DNA of 64,000 nt from Streptomyces sp. BV286 (GCF_019090165.1 NZ_JAHRIB010000079.1:1-64000); one strand, 5' to 3'; shown: positions 1 through 9,092, counted from the first letter of the stretch. The notes: generated by a model not told the origin, from the sequence alone. Program-made: numbers and translations.

Positions 1-228
1 CCCGCGGCTCCCGCGCCGCCGGGACCCGGACCGGCGACCGGCGCCGCCCTCGGGTTCGGCGCCCTCGTCCGACGGGTCGTCGCGCTCGCCGCGCTCGTCG
101 CGCTCGTCGACGTTCTCACGATCGTTCAGGGAAGCCGCGTACTCCCGGCACGCTTCGGCCGATGTACCGCACCCCGGGCAAGCGAGGGCGCCATTGAGGT
201 GCCGTTGGCACGGGTCGCAGTAGTCCAT
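1..228 (-). CDS. small zinc-ribbon protein, SCO2400-like (partial)
   Basis: The frame opens at the ATG at 228 and runs off the left window edge after 76 codons. The N-terminus has two CxxC knuckles, CDPC at residues 4-7 and CPGC at 17-20, around a short HLNGALA stretch. This matches the start of a Streptomyces-specific family I recall as SCO2400-like; its function is unknown. After about residue 38 the protein becomes a low-complexity Asp/Glu/Arg/Gly region. It is divergent from the dehydratase operon, so both share the 229-482 intergenic region. The two metal-binding knuckles are seen directly. The family name is from memory, and a nucleic-acid or protein-binding role would be inference. Confidence 0.6.
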   Translation of the reverse strand, partial: MDYCDPCQRHLNGALACPGCGTSAEACREYAASLNDRENVDERDERGERDDPSDEGAEPEGGAGRRSGSRRRGSRG

Positions 229-261
229 GACGCCGGAAGACTAAACTCCGCGCAGGTCACG

Positions 262-281
262 TTCACAGGCGGCCCTGTGAA
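262..281. promoter_or_regulatory. perfect dyad TTCACAGG-N4-CCTGTGAA
   Basis: Two 8-bp inverted arms flank a CGGC centre. The site lies 34 bp upstream of the leftward zinc-ribbon gene and overlaps where its -35 would be, if TAGTCT just upstream of that start is the -10. It is a plausible repressor site for that gene, or a small hairpin. No regulator is assigned. Confidence 0.35.
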
Positions 282-386
282 AGTTCTGTGGCGAACCGCC
301 CGTTCCGGCGCGGCGAGTTGAGGACACGCCGGACCATTCGCCGCCTTCTCAGCGCATCGCGTCGAAACCGTTATGTGTTCGACCCA

Positions 387-416
387 TTGACACTGCCACC
401 GCCTCATCCTTACTGT
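387..416 (+). promoter_or_regulatory. promoter of dehydratase operon
   Basis: TTGACA at 387-392 and TACTGT at 411-416 with an 18-bp spacer fit a HrdB (sigma-70 type) promoter. Transcription would start near 423, leaving a leader of about 60 nt before the GTG at 483. The leader carries the operator-like repeats at 426-453. Confidence 0.6.
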
Positions 417-425
417 CACGCCAGG

Positions 426-453
426 ATTTCGAACGTGTGACGAAATTTCGAAC
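426..453 (+). promoter_or_regulatory. candidate IclR operator, two ATTTCGAAC repeats
   Basis: ATTTCGAAC occurs at 426-434 and again at 445-453, exactly 19 bp apart. The second copy is embedded in the palindrome CGAAATTTCG at 441-450. The same GAAATTTCGAACA string occurs on the minus strand in front of the iclR gene. The CGAAC at 449-453 lies 32 bp after the -10, the same spacing seen at the iclR and GH51 promoters. The site overlaps the predicted transcription start and early leader, which suits a repressor. Binding by the IclR protein is inference. Confidence 0.5.
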
Positions 454-482
454 AGGTCCGAAGAGTACAAGGGGCAATTTCA

Positions 483-1643
483 GTGCGCATCACCGGAATC
501 AGCACACACGTGGTCGGGACGCCCTGGCGCAACCTGACCTATGTCCAGGTGCACACCGACGACGGCATCACCGGCATCGGTGAGACCCGCATGCTGGGGC
601 ACACCGACGCGCTGCTCGGTTACCTGCGGGAGGCGGAGGTCAACCACATTCTCGGTTCCGACCCCTTCGCTGTCGAGGACCTCGTGCGCCGCATGAAGTA
701 CGGCGACTACGGGCGCGCCGGCGAGATCGTGATGTCCGGCATCGCCGTGATCGAGATGGCGTGCTGGGACATCAAGGGCAAGGCCCTCGGCGTACCCGTG
801 TGGCAGCTGCTCGGCGGCAAGGTCACCGACCGCGTGAAGGCGTACGCGAACGGCTGGTACACCACGGAGCGCACTCCGGAGGCGTACCACAAGGCCGCTC
901 AGGGGGTCATGGAGCGCGGGTACAAGGCGCTGAAGATCGACCCGTTCGGGACGGGCCACTACGAGCTCGACCACGAGCAGTCGCTGTACGCGGTCTCGCT
1001 GATCGAGGCGGTCCGTGACGCGATCGGCCCCGAGGCCGAGCTGATGCTGGAGATGCACGGCCGCTTCTCGCCGGCCACCGCGATCCGGCTCGCCCGCGAG
1101 CTCGCGCCCTTCAAGCCGGCCTGGCTCGAGGAGCCGGTCCCGCCGGAGAACCTGAAGGCCCTGGAGAAGGTGGCGGCGAAGGTCGACATGCCGGTCGCGA
1201 CCGGTGAGCGCATCCACGACCGCATCGAGTTCCGCGAGCTCTTCGAGAGCCAGGCCGTGGACATCATCCAGCCGGACGTCGGCCACATCGGCGGCATCTG
1301 GGAGACGCGGAAGCTGGCGGCTACCGCCGAGGCCCACTACGTACTCGTGGCGCCCCACAACGTGGGCGGCCCGGTCCTGACCGCCGCCTCCCTCCAGGTC
1401 GGCTTCACCGCGCCGAACTTCAAGATCCTGGAGCACTTCAACGACTTCGCGGACGCGGACATCAAGAAGGTGATCAAGGGCGCCCCGCAGGTCGTGGACG
1501 GCTACTTCGAGCTGTCGCACGAGCCCGGTCTCGGCGTCGAGCTGGACACGGACGCGGCGGCGGAGTTCCCGCAGCAGCAGGCCCGCTTCGACCTGTGGGC
1601 GGACGGCTGGGAGCAGCGCAAGCCGAAGGGCGGCGACAAGTGA
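483..1643 (+). CDS. enolase-superfamily sugar-acid dehydratase (DgoD-like)
   Basis: Predicted to dehydrate an aldonate to a 2-keto-3-deoxy acid in the cytoplasm; 386 aa. The layout follows galactonate dehydratase. Metal ligands are E190, E216 and E242, each 26 residues apart as in DgoD, and the catalytic histidines are H192 (motif MHGR) and H292 (APHNVGG). The first ligand is Glu where DgoD, as I remember it, has Asp. The start is GTG at 483, weakly preceded by AAGGGG. It is the first gene of the sugar operon, 115 nt ahead of a zinc dehydrogenase. The substrate cannot be read from sequence: galactonate, an arabinonate or gluconate are all possible. The shared operator with arabinan genes makes a pentonate attractive. 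Confidence 0.8.
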   Translation: MRITGISTHVVGTPWRNLTYVQVHTDDGITGIGETRMLGHTDALLGYLREAEVNHILGSDPFAVEDLVRRMKYGDYGRAGEIVMSGIAVIEMACWDIKGKALGVPVWQLLGGKVTDRVKAYANGWYTTERTPEAYHKAAQGVMERGYKALKIDPFGTGHYELDHEQSLYAVSLIEAVRDAIGPEAELMLEMHGRFSPATAIRLARELAPFKPAWLEEPVPPENLKALEKVAAKVDMPVATGERIHDRIEFRELFESQAVDIIQPDVGHIGGIWETRKLAATAEAHYVLVAPHNVGGPVLTAASLQVGFTAPNFKILEHFNDFADADIKKVIKGAPQVVDGYFELSHEPGLGVELDTDAAAEFPQQQARFDLWADGWEQRKPKGGDK

Positions 1644-1758
1644 CGGCGACCGCCCGCGGCACGGATCACGCGCCGCACCGGCCTCGCGCCGCATCGGCGG
1701 ACCTGAGGGGCCACCGCCCCTGCGGCGCCGCGACCCGCCTCACGGACACGGAGCCGTC

Positions 1759-2772
1759 ATGAGCGCCGCAGCACAGGCCGTGGTGATCGAGGGGCCGGGC
1801 GAGCACCGGCTGGCCCCCCACGAGCCCACGGCGCCCGCGGCGGGCGAGGCCCTCGTACGGGTCCACGCGAGCGGGATTTGCGGAAGCGACCGCGAGGTGT
1901 ACCAGGGCAACCGCCCCGAGGGGTACGTCCGTTACCCGCTGACGCCGGGCCATGAGTGGTCCGGCACGGTGGAGGCGGTCGGCACCGGGGTCCCCGAGGG
2001 CCTGGTGGGCCGCAAGGTGGTGGGCGAGGGCTTCCGCAACTGCCAGGTCTGCGACCGCTGCCACGAAGGCGAGACAACGTTGTGCACGGCCGGCTACGAG
2101 GAGACGGGCTTCACCCAGCCCGGCGCCATGGCCACCACGCTCACGCTGCCCGCCCGGCTGCTGCACGTCCTGCCGGAGGACGCCGACCTGACCGCGGCCG
2201 CGCTCCTGGAGCCCGCGGCCTGCATCGCGGCGGCGGCGCTCAAGGCGAACGCGCGGCCGGGTGAGCGGGTCGCGGTCGTCGGCACCGGAACGCTCGGCAT
2301 GTTCGCCGTGCAGTTCCTGAAGGCGGGCTCGCCCTCGGAACTCCTGGTGGTGGGCACCCGCCCGGACCGCGAGGAGCTGTCGAGGACCTTCGGCGCCAGC
2401 GACTTCCGAACCCGGGACCAGGAACTGCCCGACGACTTCGACGTGGTGATCGAGACCGCCGGGTCGGCGACCGCCGCGACGACCGCCGCCTCCCTGCTCA
2501 GGCGCGGCGGGCGGCTCGTCCTCACGGGCATCCCCGCTTCGGGCGCCGAGGGCCTGGACCCCACCGACCTCGTCGTACGGCAGCTGGAGGTGCACACCGT
2601 GTTCGGTGCACCGCCGGAGGCCTGGGCGCACACGGTGCGGGTCTTCGGCGCGGGTCTCCTCGATCCGCTTCCGCTGGTCACGCACGAGCTGCCGCTGGAC
2701 GAGTTCGCCCACGCCATCGAGCTGGTGGGGTCCGGCGATCCGAAGGTCGGCAAGGTACTGCTGCGGCCCTAG
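1759..2772 (+). CDS. zinc-dependent medium-chain alcohol/polyol dehydrogenase
   Basis: MDR-family NAD(P)-dependent oxidoreductase of 337 aa. Catalytic zinc ligands are visible as C41 (GICGSD), H65 (PGHEW) and E151 (LEPAAC). The structural zinc loop has four cysteines at 95, 98, 101 and 109. The Rossmann fingerprint GTGTLG lies near 174-180. Threonine or sorbitol dehydrogenases and sugar 1-dehydrogenases share this layout, so the substrate is open. In this operon it could oxidise the imported sugar to the lactone that SMP-30 opens, or act later in the route. The ATG at 1759 follows a 115-nt gap after the dehydratase, and a strong hairpin follows the stop. Confidence 0.8.
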   Translation: MSAAAQAVVIEGPGEHRLAPHEPTAPAAGEALVRVHASGICGSDREVYQGNRPEGYVRYPLTPGHEWSGTVEAVGTGVPEGLVGRKVVGEGFRNCQVCDRCHEGETTLCTAGYEETGFTQPGAMATTLTLPARLLHVLPEDADLTAAALLEPAACIAAAALKANARPGERVAVVGTGTLGMFAVQFLKAGSPSELLVVGTRPDREELSRTFGASDFRTRDQELPDDFDVVIETAGSATAATTAASLLRRGGRLVLTGIPASGAEGLDPTDLVVRQLEVHTVFGAPPEAWAHTVRVFGAGLLDPLPLVTHELPLDEFAHAIELVGSGDPKVGKVLLRP

Positions 2773-2797
2773 GGCCCCTGCCGCCGACCCCCGATGC

Positions 2798-2839
2798 GTA
2801 CGCCGGTACGGAGTACCTGACGACTCCGTACCGGCGTAC
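2798..2839 (+). terminator. 17-bp intercistronic hairpin
   Basis: A perfect 17-bp stem (2798-2814 with 2823-2839) closes an 8-nt loop just after the dehydrogenase stop. No U-tract follows. It may be a partial terminator or a 3'-end stabiliser that sets different transcript levels for the genes before and after it. Confidence 0.55.
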
Positions 2840-2907
2840 ATCCACCGCCACGAACCACGTCCGGCATGTCGAACACCCACATACTTCGCCAGAGCTAAGG
2901 AAAGCCA

Positions 2908-3876
2908 GTGACCGACGCTTCTCCCAAGGCGGCCCGTCGACCCGGTGAGCAGGCGCTCGCCGCGCTCGGCCTGGGCGCGCCCGCCCTGTCCCCCGCCGAC
3001 GCCTCACCGCACGCCTTCCCGGAGGGCGGCCGCTGGCGCACCGAGATCCCCTCGTGCGAGGGGCCCGAGGCACTGGCCGTGGTCCTCAAGGAGGCCTCGC
3101 GGCTCGACGTGCCGATCCACCGGATCAGCCAGGGCAGCGGCGTCTGGATGCTGACCGACAACGAGATCACCGAGATGGTCGAGTCCACCGCGGAGCGTGA
3201 CATCGAGCTCTGCCTCTTCACCGGCCCGCGCGGCACATGGGACATCGGCGGCTCGACCCGTACCGACTCGCGGGGCGGCGGTCTGCGCGCCCGCGGTCAC
3301 GATGCGGTGGCCGGCTGCGTCGAAGACGCCATCCGTGCAACGGAGTTGGGCGTAAAGTGCCTCCTCGTGGCTGACGAGGGCGTGCTGTGGACTCTGCACA
3401 GGGCCCGTGTCGCCGGGATCATCCCGGCCGACACCACGCTCAAGGTCTCGGCGCTCATCGGTCCGGTCAACCCGGCCGCGTACGCCGTGTACGAGCAGCT
3501 CGGCGGGGACTCCATCAACGTGCCCAGCGATCTCACGCTGGACCACCTGACGGAGATCCGCAGGGTCAGCGCAGCCCCCATGGACATGTACATCGAGGCG
3601 CCCGACGATCTTGGAGGCTATGTACGCATGTACGAGGTCGCCGAGCTGATCCGCCGCGGCGCGCCGCTGTACCTGAAGTTCGGGCTGTCCAAGGCTCCCG
3701 GGCTCTACCCGTACGGCCACCACATGAGGGACGTGACGCTGTCCACGGCACGGGAGAGGGTGCGGCGCGGCCGGCTCGCCCTGGACCTGCTGGCCCGGCA
3801 CGGGGCGGACGGCGACATGGCGCCGCTCGGCTCGCGCCTGCCGGGAACACTCCAACGGTTTGACATTCCCTCATAA
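2908..3876 (+). CDS. TIM-barrel-like protein, U32-peptidase-like, function unknown
   Basis: 322 aa, GTG start at 2908 with AAGGAAAG 5-8 nt upstream. No signal peptide or membrane segment is seen. Alternating strand-helix blocks with phrases such as [22 protein letters not shown] and [10 protein letters not shown] suggest a TIM barrel. I recall similar Streptomyces proteins being labelled U32-like peptidase, but I see no protease motif. Its place between the dehydrogenase and the sugar importer suggests a sugar-acid step after the dehydratase, such as an aldolase or lyase. That role is inference from position only. A match to the candidate operator, GGCATGTCGAACA at 2863-2875, lies 32 bp upstream of the start. 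Confidence 0.6.
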   Translation: MTDASPKAARRPGEQALAALGLGAPALSPADASPHAFPEGGRWRTEIPSCEGPEALAVVLKEASRLDVPIHRISQGSGVWMLTDNEITEMVESTAERDIELCLFTGPRGTWDIGGSTRTDSRGGGLRARGHDAVAGCVEDAIRATELGVKCLLVADEGVLWTLHRARVAGIIPADTTLKVSALIGPVNPAAYAVYEQLGGDSINVPSDLTLDHLTEIRRVSAAPMDMYIEAPDDLGGYVRMYEVAELIRRGAPLYLKFGLSKAPGLYPYGHHMRDVTLSTARERVRRGRLALDLLARHGADGDMAPLGSRLPGTLQRFDIPS

Positions 3877-4010
3877 CGTTCCGAACACACCCCCTTCACA
3901 AAAGACGACGCGGCCGAACACAATCCCACACACCTCTCTCGGTCGTTCTTCGCTCCACTCCTCGCACCTCCAGAGACCGAGCCCCGTCCAGAGCATCAAG
4001 GAAGATGATC

Positions 4011-5126
4011 ATGCGCAATCGCAAGGCAGCCCTCTCCGCCATAGCCGCGGCAGCGTCCCTCGCCCTCACCCTCTCCGCCTGTGGGCAGGACAGCGAAGGC
4101 GGCAGTGGTGACGGCGACAAGGCGGACACGAAGGGCTCCACCGTCGGTATCGCCATGCCCACCAAGTCTTCCGAGCGCTGGATCGCCGACGGCGCCAACG
4201 TGGAGAAGAACCTCAAGGCGGCCGGCTACAAGACCAAGCTGGCCTACGGCGAGGACGACCCGGACACCCAGGTCTCGCAGATCGAGAACATGATCACGCA
4301 GGGCGTCTCCGCCCTGATCATCGCGGCGATCGACAACAAGTCGCTCGACAACGTTCTCCAGCAGGCCAAGGAAGCCGACATCCCGGTCATCTCCTACGAC
4401 CGCCTGATCCTCAACTCGCCGAACGTCGACTACTACGCGTCGTTCGACAACGAGAAGGTCGGCGAGCTGCAGGGCGGCTACATCGTCGAGAAGCTCGGCC
4501 TGAAGGACGGCTCGAAGAAGGGCCCGTTCAACGTCGAGCTCTTCGCCGGCTCGAACGACGACAACAACACCCAGTACTTCTTCAAGGGCGCGATGAACGC
4601 CCTGCAGCCGTACATCGACAAGAAGCAGCTGGTCGTCAAGTCCGGCCAGACGAAGCTGAACCAGGTCACCACCCTGCGCTGGGACGGCGGCACCGCCCAG
4701 AAGCGCATGGACGACCTGCTGACCTCCGCGTACAAGAGCGCCAAGGTCGACGCGGTGCTCTCGCCGTACGACGGCATCTCCATCGGCATCCTCTCCGCGC
4801 TGAAGTCGGACGACTACGGCTCCAAGAGCAAGCCCCTGCCGATCGTCACGGGCCAGGACGCCGAGGTCGCCTCGGTGAAGTCGATCATCGCCGGTGACCA
4901 GACGCAGACCGTCTACAAGGACACCCGCAAGCTCGCCGAGGTCGCCGCGAAGATGGTCGACGCGGTGCTGAACGACAAGAAGCCCGAGACCAACGACACC
5001 AAGACCTACGACAACGGCTCGAAGGTCGTTCCCGCGTACCTGCTGGAGCCGGTGAACGTCGACAAGTCCAACTACAAGGAAGTTGTCGTCGACTCCGGCT
5101 ACATCAAGGAAAGCGACCTCAAGTAA
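4011..5126 (+). CDS. chvE: multiple-monosaccharide ABC importer, ChvE-type sugar-binding lipoprotein
   Basis: Extracellular receptor that delivers monosaccharides to the GguA/GguB pair; 371 aa. The second ATG at 4011 is preferred over 4005 because it sits 6 nt after AAGGAAG. It gives a type II signal peptide with lipobox LSAC at residues 21-24, so C24 would be lipidated. The mature part is a periplasmic-binding-protein fold of the ribose/xylose class, with [12 protein letters not shown] near the first strand and repeated Asn/Asp-rich patches typical of ChvE. Known relatives bind arabinose, galactose, glucose and xylose. The ATPase and permease follow directly. Confidence 0.88.
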   Translation: MRNRKAALSAIAAAASLALTLSACGQDSEGGSGDGDKADTKGSTVGIAMPTKSSERWIADGANVEKNLKAAGYKTKLAYGEDDPDTQVSQIENMITQGVSALIIAAIDNKSLDNVLQQAKEADIPVISYDRLILNSPNVDYYASFDNEKVGELQGGYIVEKLGLKDGSKKGPFNVELFAGSNDDNNTQYFFKGAMNALQPYIDKKQLVVKSGQTKLNQVTTLRWDGGTAQKRMDDLLTSAYKSAKVDAVLSPYDGISIGILSALKSDDYGSKSKPLPIVTGQDAEVASVKSIIAGDQTQTVYKDTRKLAEVAAKMVDAVLNDKKPETNDTKTYDNGSKVVPAYLLEPVNVDKSNYKEVVVDSGYIKESDLK

Positions 5127-5158
5127 CCGCCGTTTTCTAAGGATTGGAAGGCACGACC

Positions 5159-6700
5159 ATGGCGGGACCCGTCCTGGAAATGCGCTCGATCGTCAAGACC
5201 TTTCCCGGCGTCAAGGCGCTGTCGGACGTCTCCCTGAGCGTCCGACCGGGCGAGGTCCACGCCATCTGCGGGGAGAACGGCGCCGGAAAGTCGACCCTCA
5301 TGAAGGTCCTCTCCGGCGTCCACCCGCACGGAACCTACGAGGGCGACATCCTCTTCGAGGGTGAGCCCTGCCAGTTCAAGGACATCCGGGCGAGCGAGCA
5401 GCACGGCATTGTGATCATCCACCAGGAGCTTGCCCTGGTGCCGTACCTGTCCATCGCGGAGAACATCTTCCTCGGCAACGAGCACGCCACGCGCGGGTTC
5501 ATCAGCTGGAGCGAGACGCTGAAGCACGCGACGGAGCTGCTGCGGCGCGTCGGGCTGAGCGATCACCCCGACACCCGCGTCGCCGACATCGGCGTGGGCA
5601 AGCAGCAGCTCGTCGAGATCGCGAAGGCGCTGTCGAAGAAGGTGAAGCTGCTGATCCTCGACGAGCCGACGGCGGCTCTGAACGACGAGGACAGCGGCAA
5701 GCTCCTGGAGCTCATCCTGGGTCTCAAGGACCAGGGCATCACCTCGATCATCATCTCGCACAAGCTCAACGAGATCGAGACGGTCGCGGACTCGGTGACG
5801 ATCCTGCGCGACGGGCGGTCCATCGAGACCCTCGACGTGAAGGCCGCGGAGACCACCGAGGACCGGATCATCAGCGGCATGGTCGGGCGCGACCTCGACC
5901 ACCGCTTCCCGGAGCGCACCCCGCACGACACGGAGGTGGGCACGGCTCCGGCACTGGAGATCCGCAACTGGACCGTCCACCACCCGATCGACCAGCAGCG
6001 CAAGGTCGTCGACGACGTGTCGATCCAGGTGCGCCGCGGGGAGATCGTCGGTATCGCCGGGCTCATGGGCGCCGGGCGCACCGAGCTCGCGATGAGCGTC
6101 TTCGGCCGCACCTACGGCCGGTACGCGGGCGGCACCGTCCTCAAGGACGGCACGGAGATCCGTACGAAGACCGTGCCCGAGGCGGTCGGCCACGGGATCG
6201 CGTACGTGACCGAGGACCGCAAGCACTACGGCCTCAACCTCATCGACACCATCAACCGGAACATCTCCCTCAGCGCGCTGGGGAAGGTCGCCAAGCGCGG
6301 TGTCGTCGACGAGCACGCGGAGCGGCAGGTCGCCGAGGGCTTCCGCAAGTCGATGAACATCAAGGCGCCGACCGTCTTCGAGCCGGTGGGCAAGCTGTCG
6401 GGCGGCAACCAGCAGAAGGTCGTCCTCAGCAAGTGGATCTTCGCGGGTCCGGACGTGCTGATCCTGGACGAGCCGACCCGCGGGATCGACGTGGGCGCCA
6501 AGTTCGAGATCTACACGGTCATCGACAAACTGGCCGCCGAGGGCAAGGCGGTCGTCTTCATCTCCTCCGAGCTGCCGGAACTGCTCGGAATGTGCGACCG
6601 CATCTACACGATGGCCGCCGGTCGGCTGACCGGAGAGGTCCCGCGGGCCGAGGCCACGCAGGAAGTGCTGATGCGCCAGATGACGAAGGACAAGAGGTAA
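5159..6700 (+). CDS. mmsA: sugar ABC importer ATP-binding protein (duplicated NBD, GguA/MmsA)
   Basis: 513 aa with two ABC cassettes in tandem, as in XylG, RbsA and GguA. Cassette 1 has Walker [10 protein letters not shown] at residues 38-46, Q-loop IIHQE, and Walker [12 protein letters not shown], with a divergent signature (GVGKQQ). Cassette 2 has a degenerate Walker A (GLMGAGRTE), an intact LSGGNQQK near 413-420 and [11 protein letters not shown]. This asymmetry is normal for the family. The ATG at 5159 is preferred to the TTG at 5144 because GGAAGG sits 7 nt before it. The gene lies 32 nt after chvE and 5 nt before mmsB. Confidence 0.9.
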   Translation: MAGPVLEMRSIVKTFPGVKALSDVSLSVRPGEVHAICGENGAGKSTLMKVLSGVHPHGTYEGDILFEGEPCQFKDIRASEQHGIVIIHQELALVPYLSIAENIFLGNEHATRGFISWSETLKHATELLRRVGLSDHPDTRVADIGVGKQQLVEIAKALSKKVKLLILDEPTAALNDEDSGKLLELILGLKDQGITSIIISHKLNEIETVADSVTILRDGRSIETLDVKAAETTEDRIISGMVGRDLDHRFPERTPHDTEVGTAPALEIRNWTVHHPIDQQRKVVDDVSIQVRRGEIVGIAGLMGAGRTELAMSVFGRTYGRYAGGTVLKDGTEIRTKTVPEAVGHGIAYVTEDRKHYGLNLIDTINRNISLSALGKVAKRGVVDEHAERQVAEGFRKSMNIKAPTVFEPVGKLSGGNQQKVVLSKWIFAGPDVLILDEPTRGIDVGAKFEIYTVIDKLAAEGKAVVFISSELPELLGMCDRIYTMAAGRLTGEVPRAEATQEVLMRQMTKDKR

Positions 6701-6705
6701 GACCG

Positions 6706-7950
6706 ATGAGCACGAACGTGACCGCCAAGTCCCCCGCGCCGGCGCCCGCCGGCAAGGGCGACTCGACCGGGGGCGACGGCCTGCTTCAGCTGATGATCGA
6801 CGGTATGCGCCGCAACATGCGGCAGTACGGCATGCTGATCGCTCTCGGTCTGATCGTGGTGCTGTTCGCGGTGTGGACGGACGGCGACCTGCTGCTGCCC
6901 CGCAACGTCTCCAACCTGGTGCTGCAGAACAGCTACATCCTGATCCTCGCGATCGGCATGATGCTCGTCATCATCGCGGGCCACATCGACCTGTCGGTCG
7001 GATCCCTCACCGCCTTCGTGGGCGCGGTGGCGGCCGTACTGATGGTCAACCACGACGTCGCCTGGCCGGTGGCCGTGGTGCTGTGCCTGCTCCTGGGCGC
7101 CGCCGCGGGGGCCCTGCAGGGGTTCTTCATCGCCTACCTCGGCATACCGTCCTTCATCGTCACCCTCGCCGGCATGCTGCTCTTCCGCGGTCTGACCGAG
7201 ATCTTCCTGGAGGGCCAGACCATCGGCCCGTTCCCCGAGGGTCTGCAGAAGGTCTCCAACGGCTTCCTTCCGGAGGTCGGCCCGGACACCAACTACCACA
7301 ACCTCACGCTGCTGCTCGGCTTCGCCGTGATCGCGTTCGTGGTGCTGCAGGAGGTCCGTGACCGCAGGCGGCAGCAGGAGTTCGACCTCGACGTGCCGCC
7401 CGCCAAGCTGTTCCTGCTGAAGCTCGTGGCGCTGGTCTCCGCCGTCCTGACCGTGACGCTGATGCTCGCCAGTTACAAGGGCGCCCCGGTGGTACTGATC
7501 ATCCTCGGTGTCCTCGTCGTGGGCTTCGGCTACGTGATGCGCAACGCCGTCATCGGCCGCCACGTGTACGCGATCGGCGGCAACCTGCCCGCGGCGAAGC
7601 TGTCCGGTGTCCGGGACAAGAAGGTCACCTTCCTGGTCTTCCTGAACATGGGCATGCTCGCGGCGCTGGCCGGTCTGGTCTTCGCGGCCCGCTTCAACGC
7701 GGCCTCGCCGAAGGCAGGTGTGAACTTCGAACTGGAGGCGATCGCCGCGTCGTTCATCGGCGGCGCGTCGATGAGCGGCGGCGTGGGCACGGTCCTCGGC
7801 GCGATCATCGGTGGTGTCGTCCTCGGTGTCCTCAACAACGGCATGAACCTCGTCGGCGTCGGCAGCGACTGGCAGCAGGTCATCAAGGGCCTGGTGCTGC
7901 TCGCGGCGGTCGGCTTCGACGTCTGGAACAAGCGCAAGGTCGGTTCGTAA
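6706..7950 (+). CDS. mmsB: sugar ABC importer permease (GguB/MmsB)
   Basis: 414-residue inner-membrane permease of the BPD_transp_2 (ribose/xylose) family. About ten hydrophobic segments follow a hydrophilic N-terminal tail of about 40 residues. The family hallmark GHIDLSVGS is present, as is GGASMSGGVGTVLGAIIGG near the C-terminus. The ATG at 6706 lies 5 nt after the ATPase stop, with AAGAGG overlapping that stop. A strong terminator follows, so this ends the transcript that imports the sugar. Confidence 0.9.
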   Translation: MSTNVTAKSPAPAPAGKGDSTGGDGLLQLMIDGMRRNMRQYGMLIALGLIVVLFAVWTDGDLLLPRNVSNLVLQNSYILILAIGMMLVIIAGHIDLSVGSLTAFVGAVAAVLMVNHDVAWPVAVVLCLLLGAAAGALQGFFIAYLGIPSFIVTLAGMLLFRGLTEIFLEGQTIGPFPEGLQKVSNGFLPEVGPDTNYHNLTLLLGFAVIAFVVLQEVRDRRRQQEFDLDVPPAKLFLLKLVALVSAVLTVTLMLASYKGAPVVLIILGVLVVGFGYVMRNAVIGRHVYAIGGNLPAAKLSGVRDKKVTFLVFLNMGMLAALAGLVFAARFNAASPKAGVNFELEAIAASFIGGASMSGGVGTVLGAIIGGVVLGVLNNGMNLVGVGSDWQQVIKGLVLLAAVGFDVWNKRKVGS

Positions 7951-7958
7951 CAGGCGGA

Positions 7959-7997
7959 CGGGGCCCCGCGGACACACGGTCCGCGGGGCCCCGTTTT
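7959..7997 (+). terminator. rho-independent terminator after mmsB
   Basis: A perfect 15-bp GC stem (7959-7973 with 7979-7993), a 5-nt loop and a TTTT run at 7994-7997. The mutarotase gene begins only 49 nt later, so it is either read through or has its own start site. Confidence 0.85.
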
Positions 7998-8045
7998 CTG
8001 TGTGCGCGACAGGAACCACCCACGTCTCGGGAAGAGCAGGAACCG

Positions 8046-9092
8046 GTGAAAGAACTCTTCGGCGAACTCTCCGACGGAACGAAGGTCCACCGCTGGTCGC
8101 TGGAGAACGGCGGCACCCGGCTGAAGGTCCTCTCGTACGGCGGCATCGTCCAGGCCCTGGAACTCCCCGACCGGCGCGGCCGGTACGCCAACGTCTCGCT
8201 GGGCTTCGGGACCGTCGAGGCGTACGAGACGTCCAGCCCGTACTTCGGCGCCCTCGTCGGCCGGTACGGCAACCGCATCGCCAAGGGCCGGTTCACCCTC
8301 GACGGTGAGGACCACCGGCTCCCCGTCAACGACGGCGACAACAACCTGCACGGCGGGCCCGAGGGATTCGACCGGCGGATCTGGGAGGTGGAGGAGTTCA
8401 CCTCCGCCTCCGACGTGGGCCTGGTCCTGCGCCGCACCAGCCCGGACGGCGAGATGGGCTACCCCGGCACGCTGACGACGAAGGTCACCTACACCCTGAC
8501 CGCGAACGGCGACTGGCGCGTCGACTACGAGGCCACCACCGACCGGACCACGGTCGTCAACCTCACCAACCACGTGTACTGGAACCTCGCCGGTGAGGGC
8601 GGCGGCTCCGTCCACGACCACGAACTGATGATCGCCGCGTCCCGCTACACGCCGGTCGACGCCGCACTCGTCCCGACCGGCGAACTCGCCGACGTCACGG
8701 GCACCGCCTTCGACTTCCGTCGGCCGAAGACGGTCGGGGCGGACCTGCGGCAGGCGGATCCACAACTCCTGTACGCCAAGGGCATCGACCACAACATGGT
8801 CCTCGACAAGGGACTCACGCAGCTGCCCGAGCACGTCGCGACCCTCCGCGAGCCGGTGTCCGGCCGCACCCTGAAGGTCGCCACGACCGAGCCCGGCCTG
8901 CAGTGCTACTCCGGCAACTTCCTGGACGGCACCCTCGTCGGCCCCGGCGGCCGCACCTACCGGCAGGGCGACGCGCTGTGCCTGGAGACCCAGCACTTCC
9001 CCGACTCGCCGAACCGCCCGGAGTTCCCGACGACCGTGCTCAGGCCCGGCGGAACGTACCGGTCGACGACGATCCACTCGTTCAACCTGTGA
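8046..9092 (+). CDS. galM: aldose 1-epimerase (mutarotase)
   Basis: Interconverts alpha and beta anomers of free sugars; 348 aa, cytoplasmic. GalM catalytic residues are in place: H102 (NLHGG), H176 (LTNHVYWN, general acid) and E314 (CLETQHFPDSPN, general base), plus the GNRI substrate loop at 75-78. GTG start at 8046 with AGGAA just upstream. A mutarotase next to a monosaccharide importer and a lactone-based oxidation route makes sense, because sugar 1-dehydrogenases act on one anomer. It is separated from the importer by the terminator at 7959-7997. Confidence 0.9.
   Translation: MKELFGELSDGTKVHRWSLENGGTRLKVLSYGGIVQALELPDRRGRYANVSLGFGTVEAYETSSPYFGALVGRYGNRIAKGRFTLDGEDHRLPVNDGDNNLHGGPEGFDRRIWEVEEFTSASDVGLVLRRTSPDGEMGYPGTLTTKVTYTLTANGDWRVDYEATTDRTTVVNLTNHVYWNLAGEGGGSVHDHELMIAASRYTPVDAALVPTGELADVTGTAFDFRRPKTVGADLRQADPQLLYAKGIDHNMVLDKGLTQLPEHVATLREPVSGRTLKVATTEPGLQCYSGNFLDGTLVGPGGRTYRQGDALCLETQHFPDSPNRPEFPTTVLRPGGTYRSTTIHSFNL

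Noticed and set aside
126..470. Minus-strand open frame in the intergenic region before the dehydratase operon
   Set aside because: It covers the operon promoter and overlaps the start of the zinc-ribbon gene in another frame; no coding character.
3859..3920. Separate promoter with CCGAACA operator sites before chvE
   Set aside because: TTGACA lies in the preceding gene's end, but no -10 at a proper distance is seen, and the two CCGAACA matches fit the operator consensus poorly.
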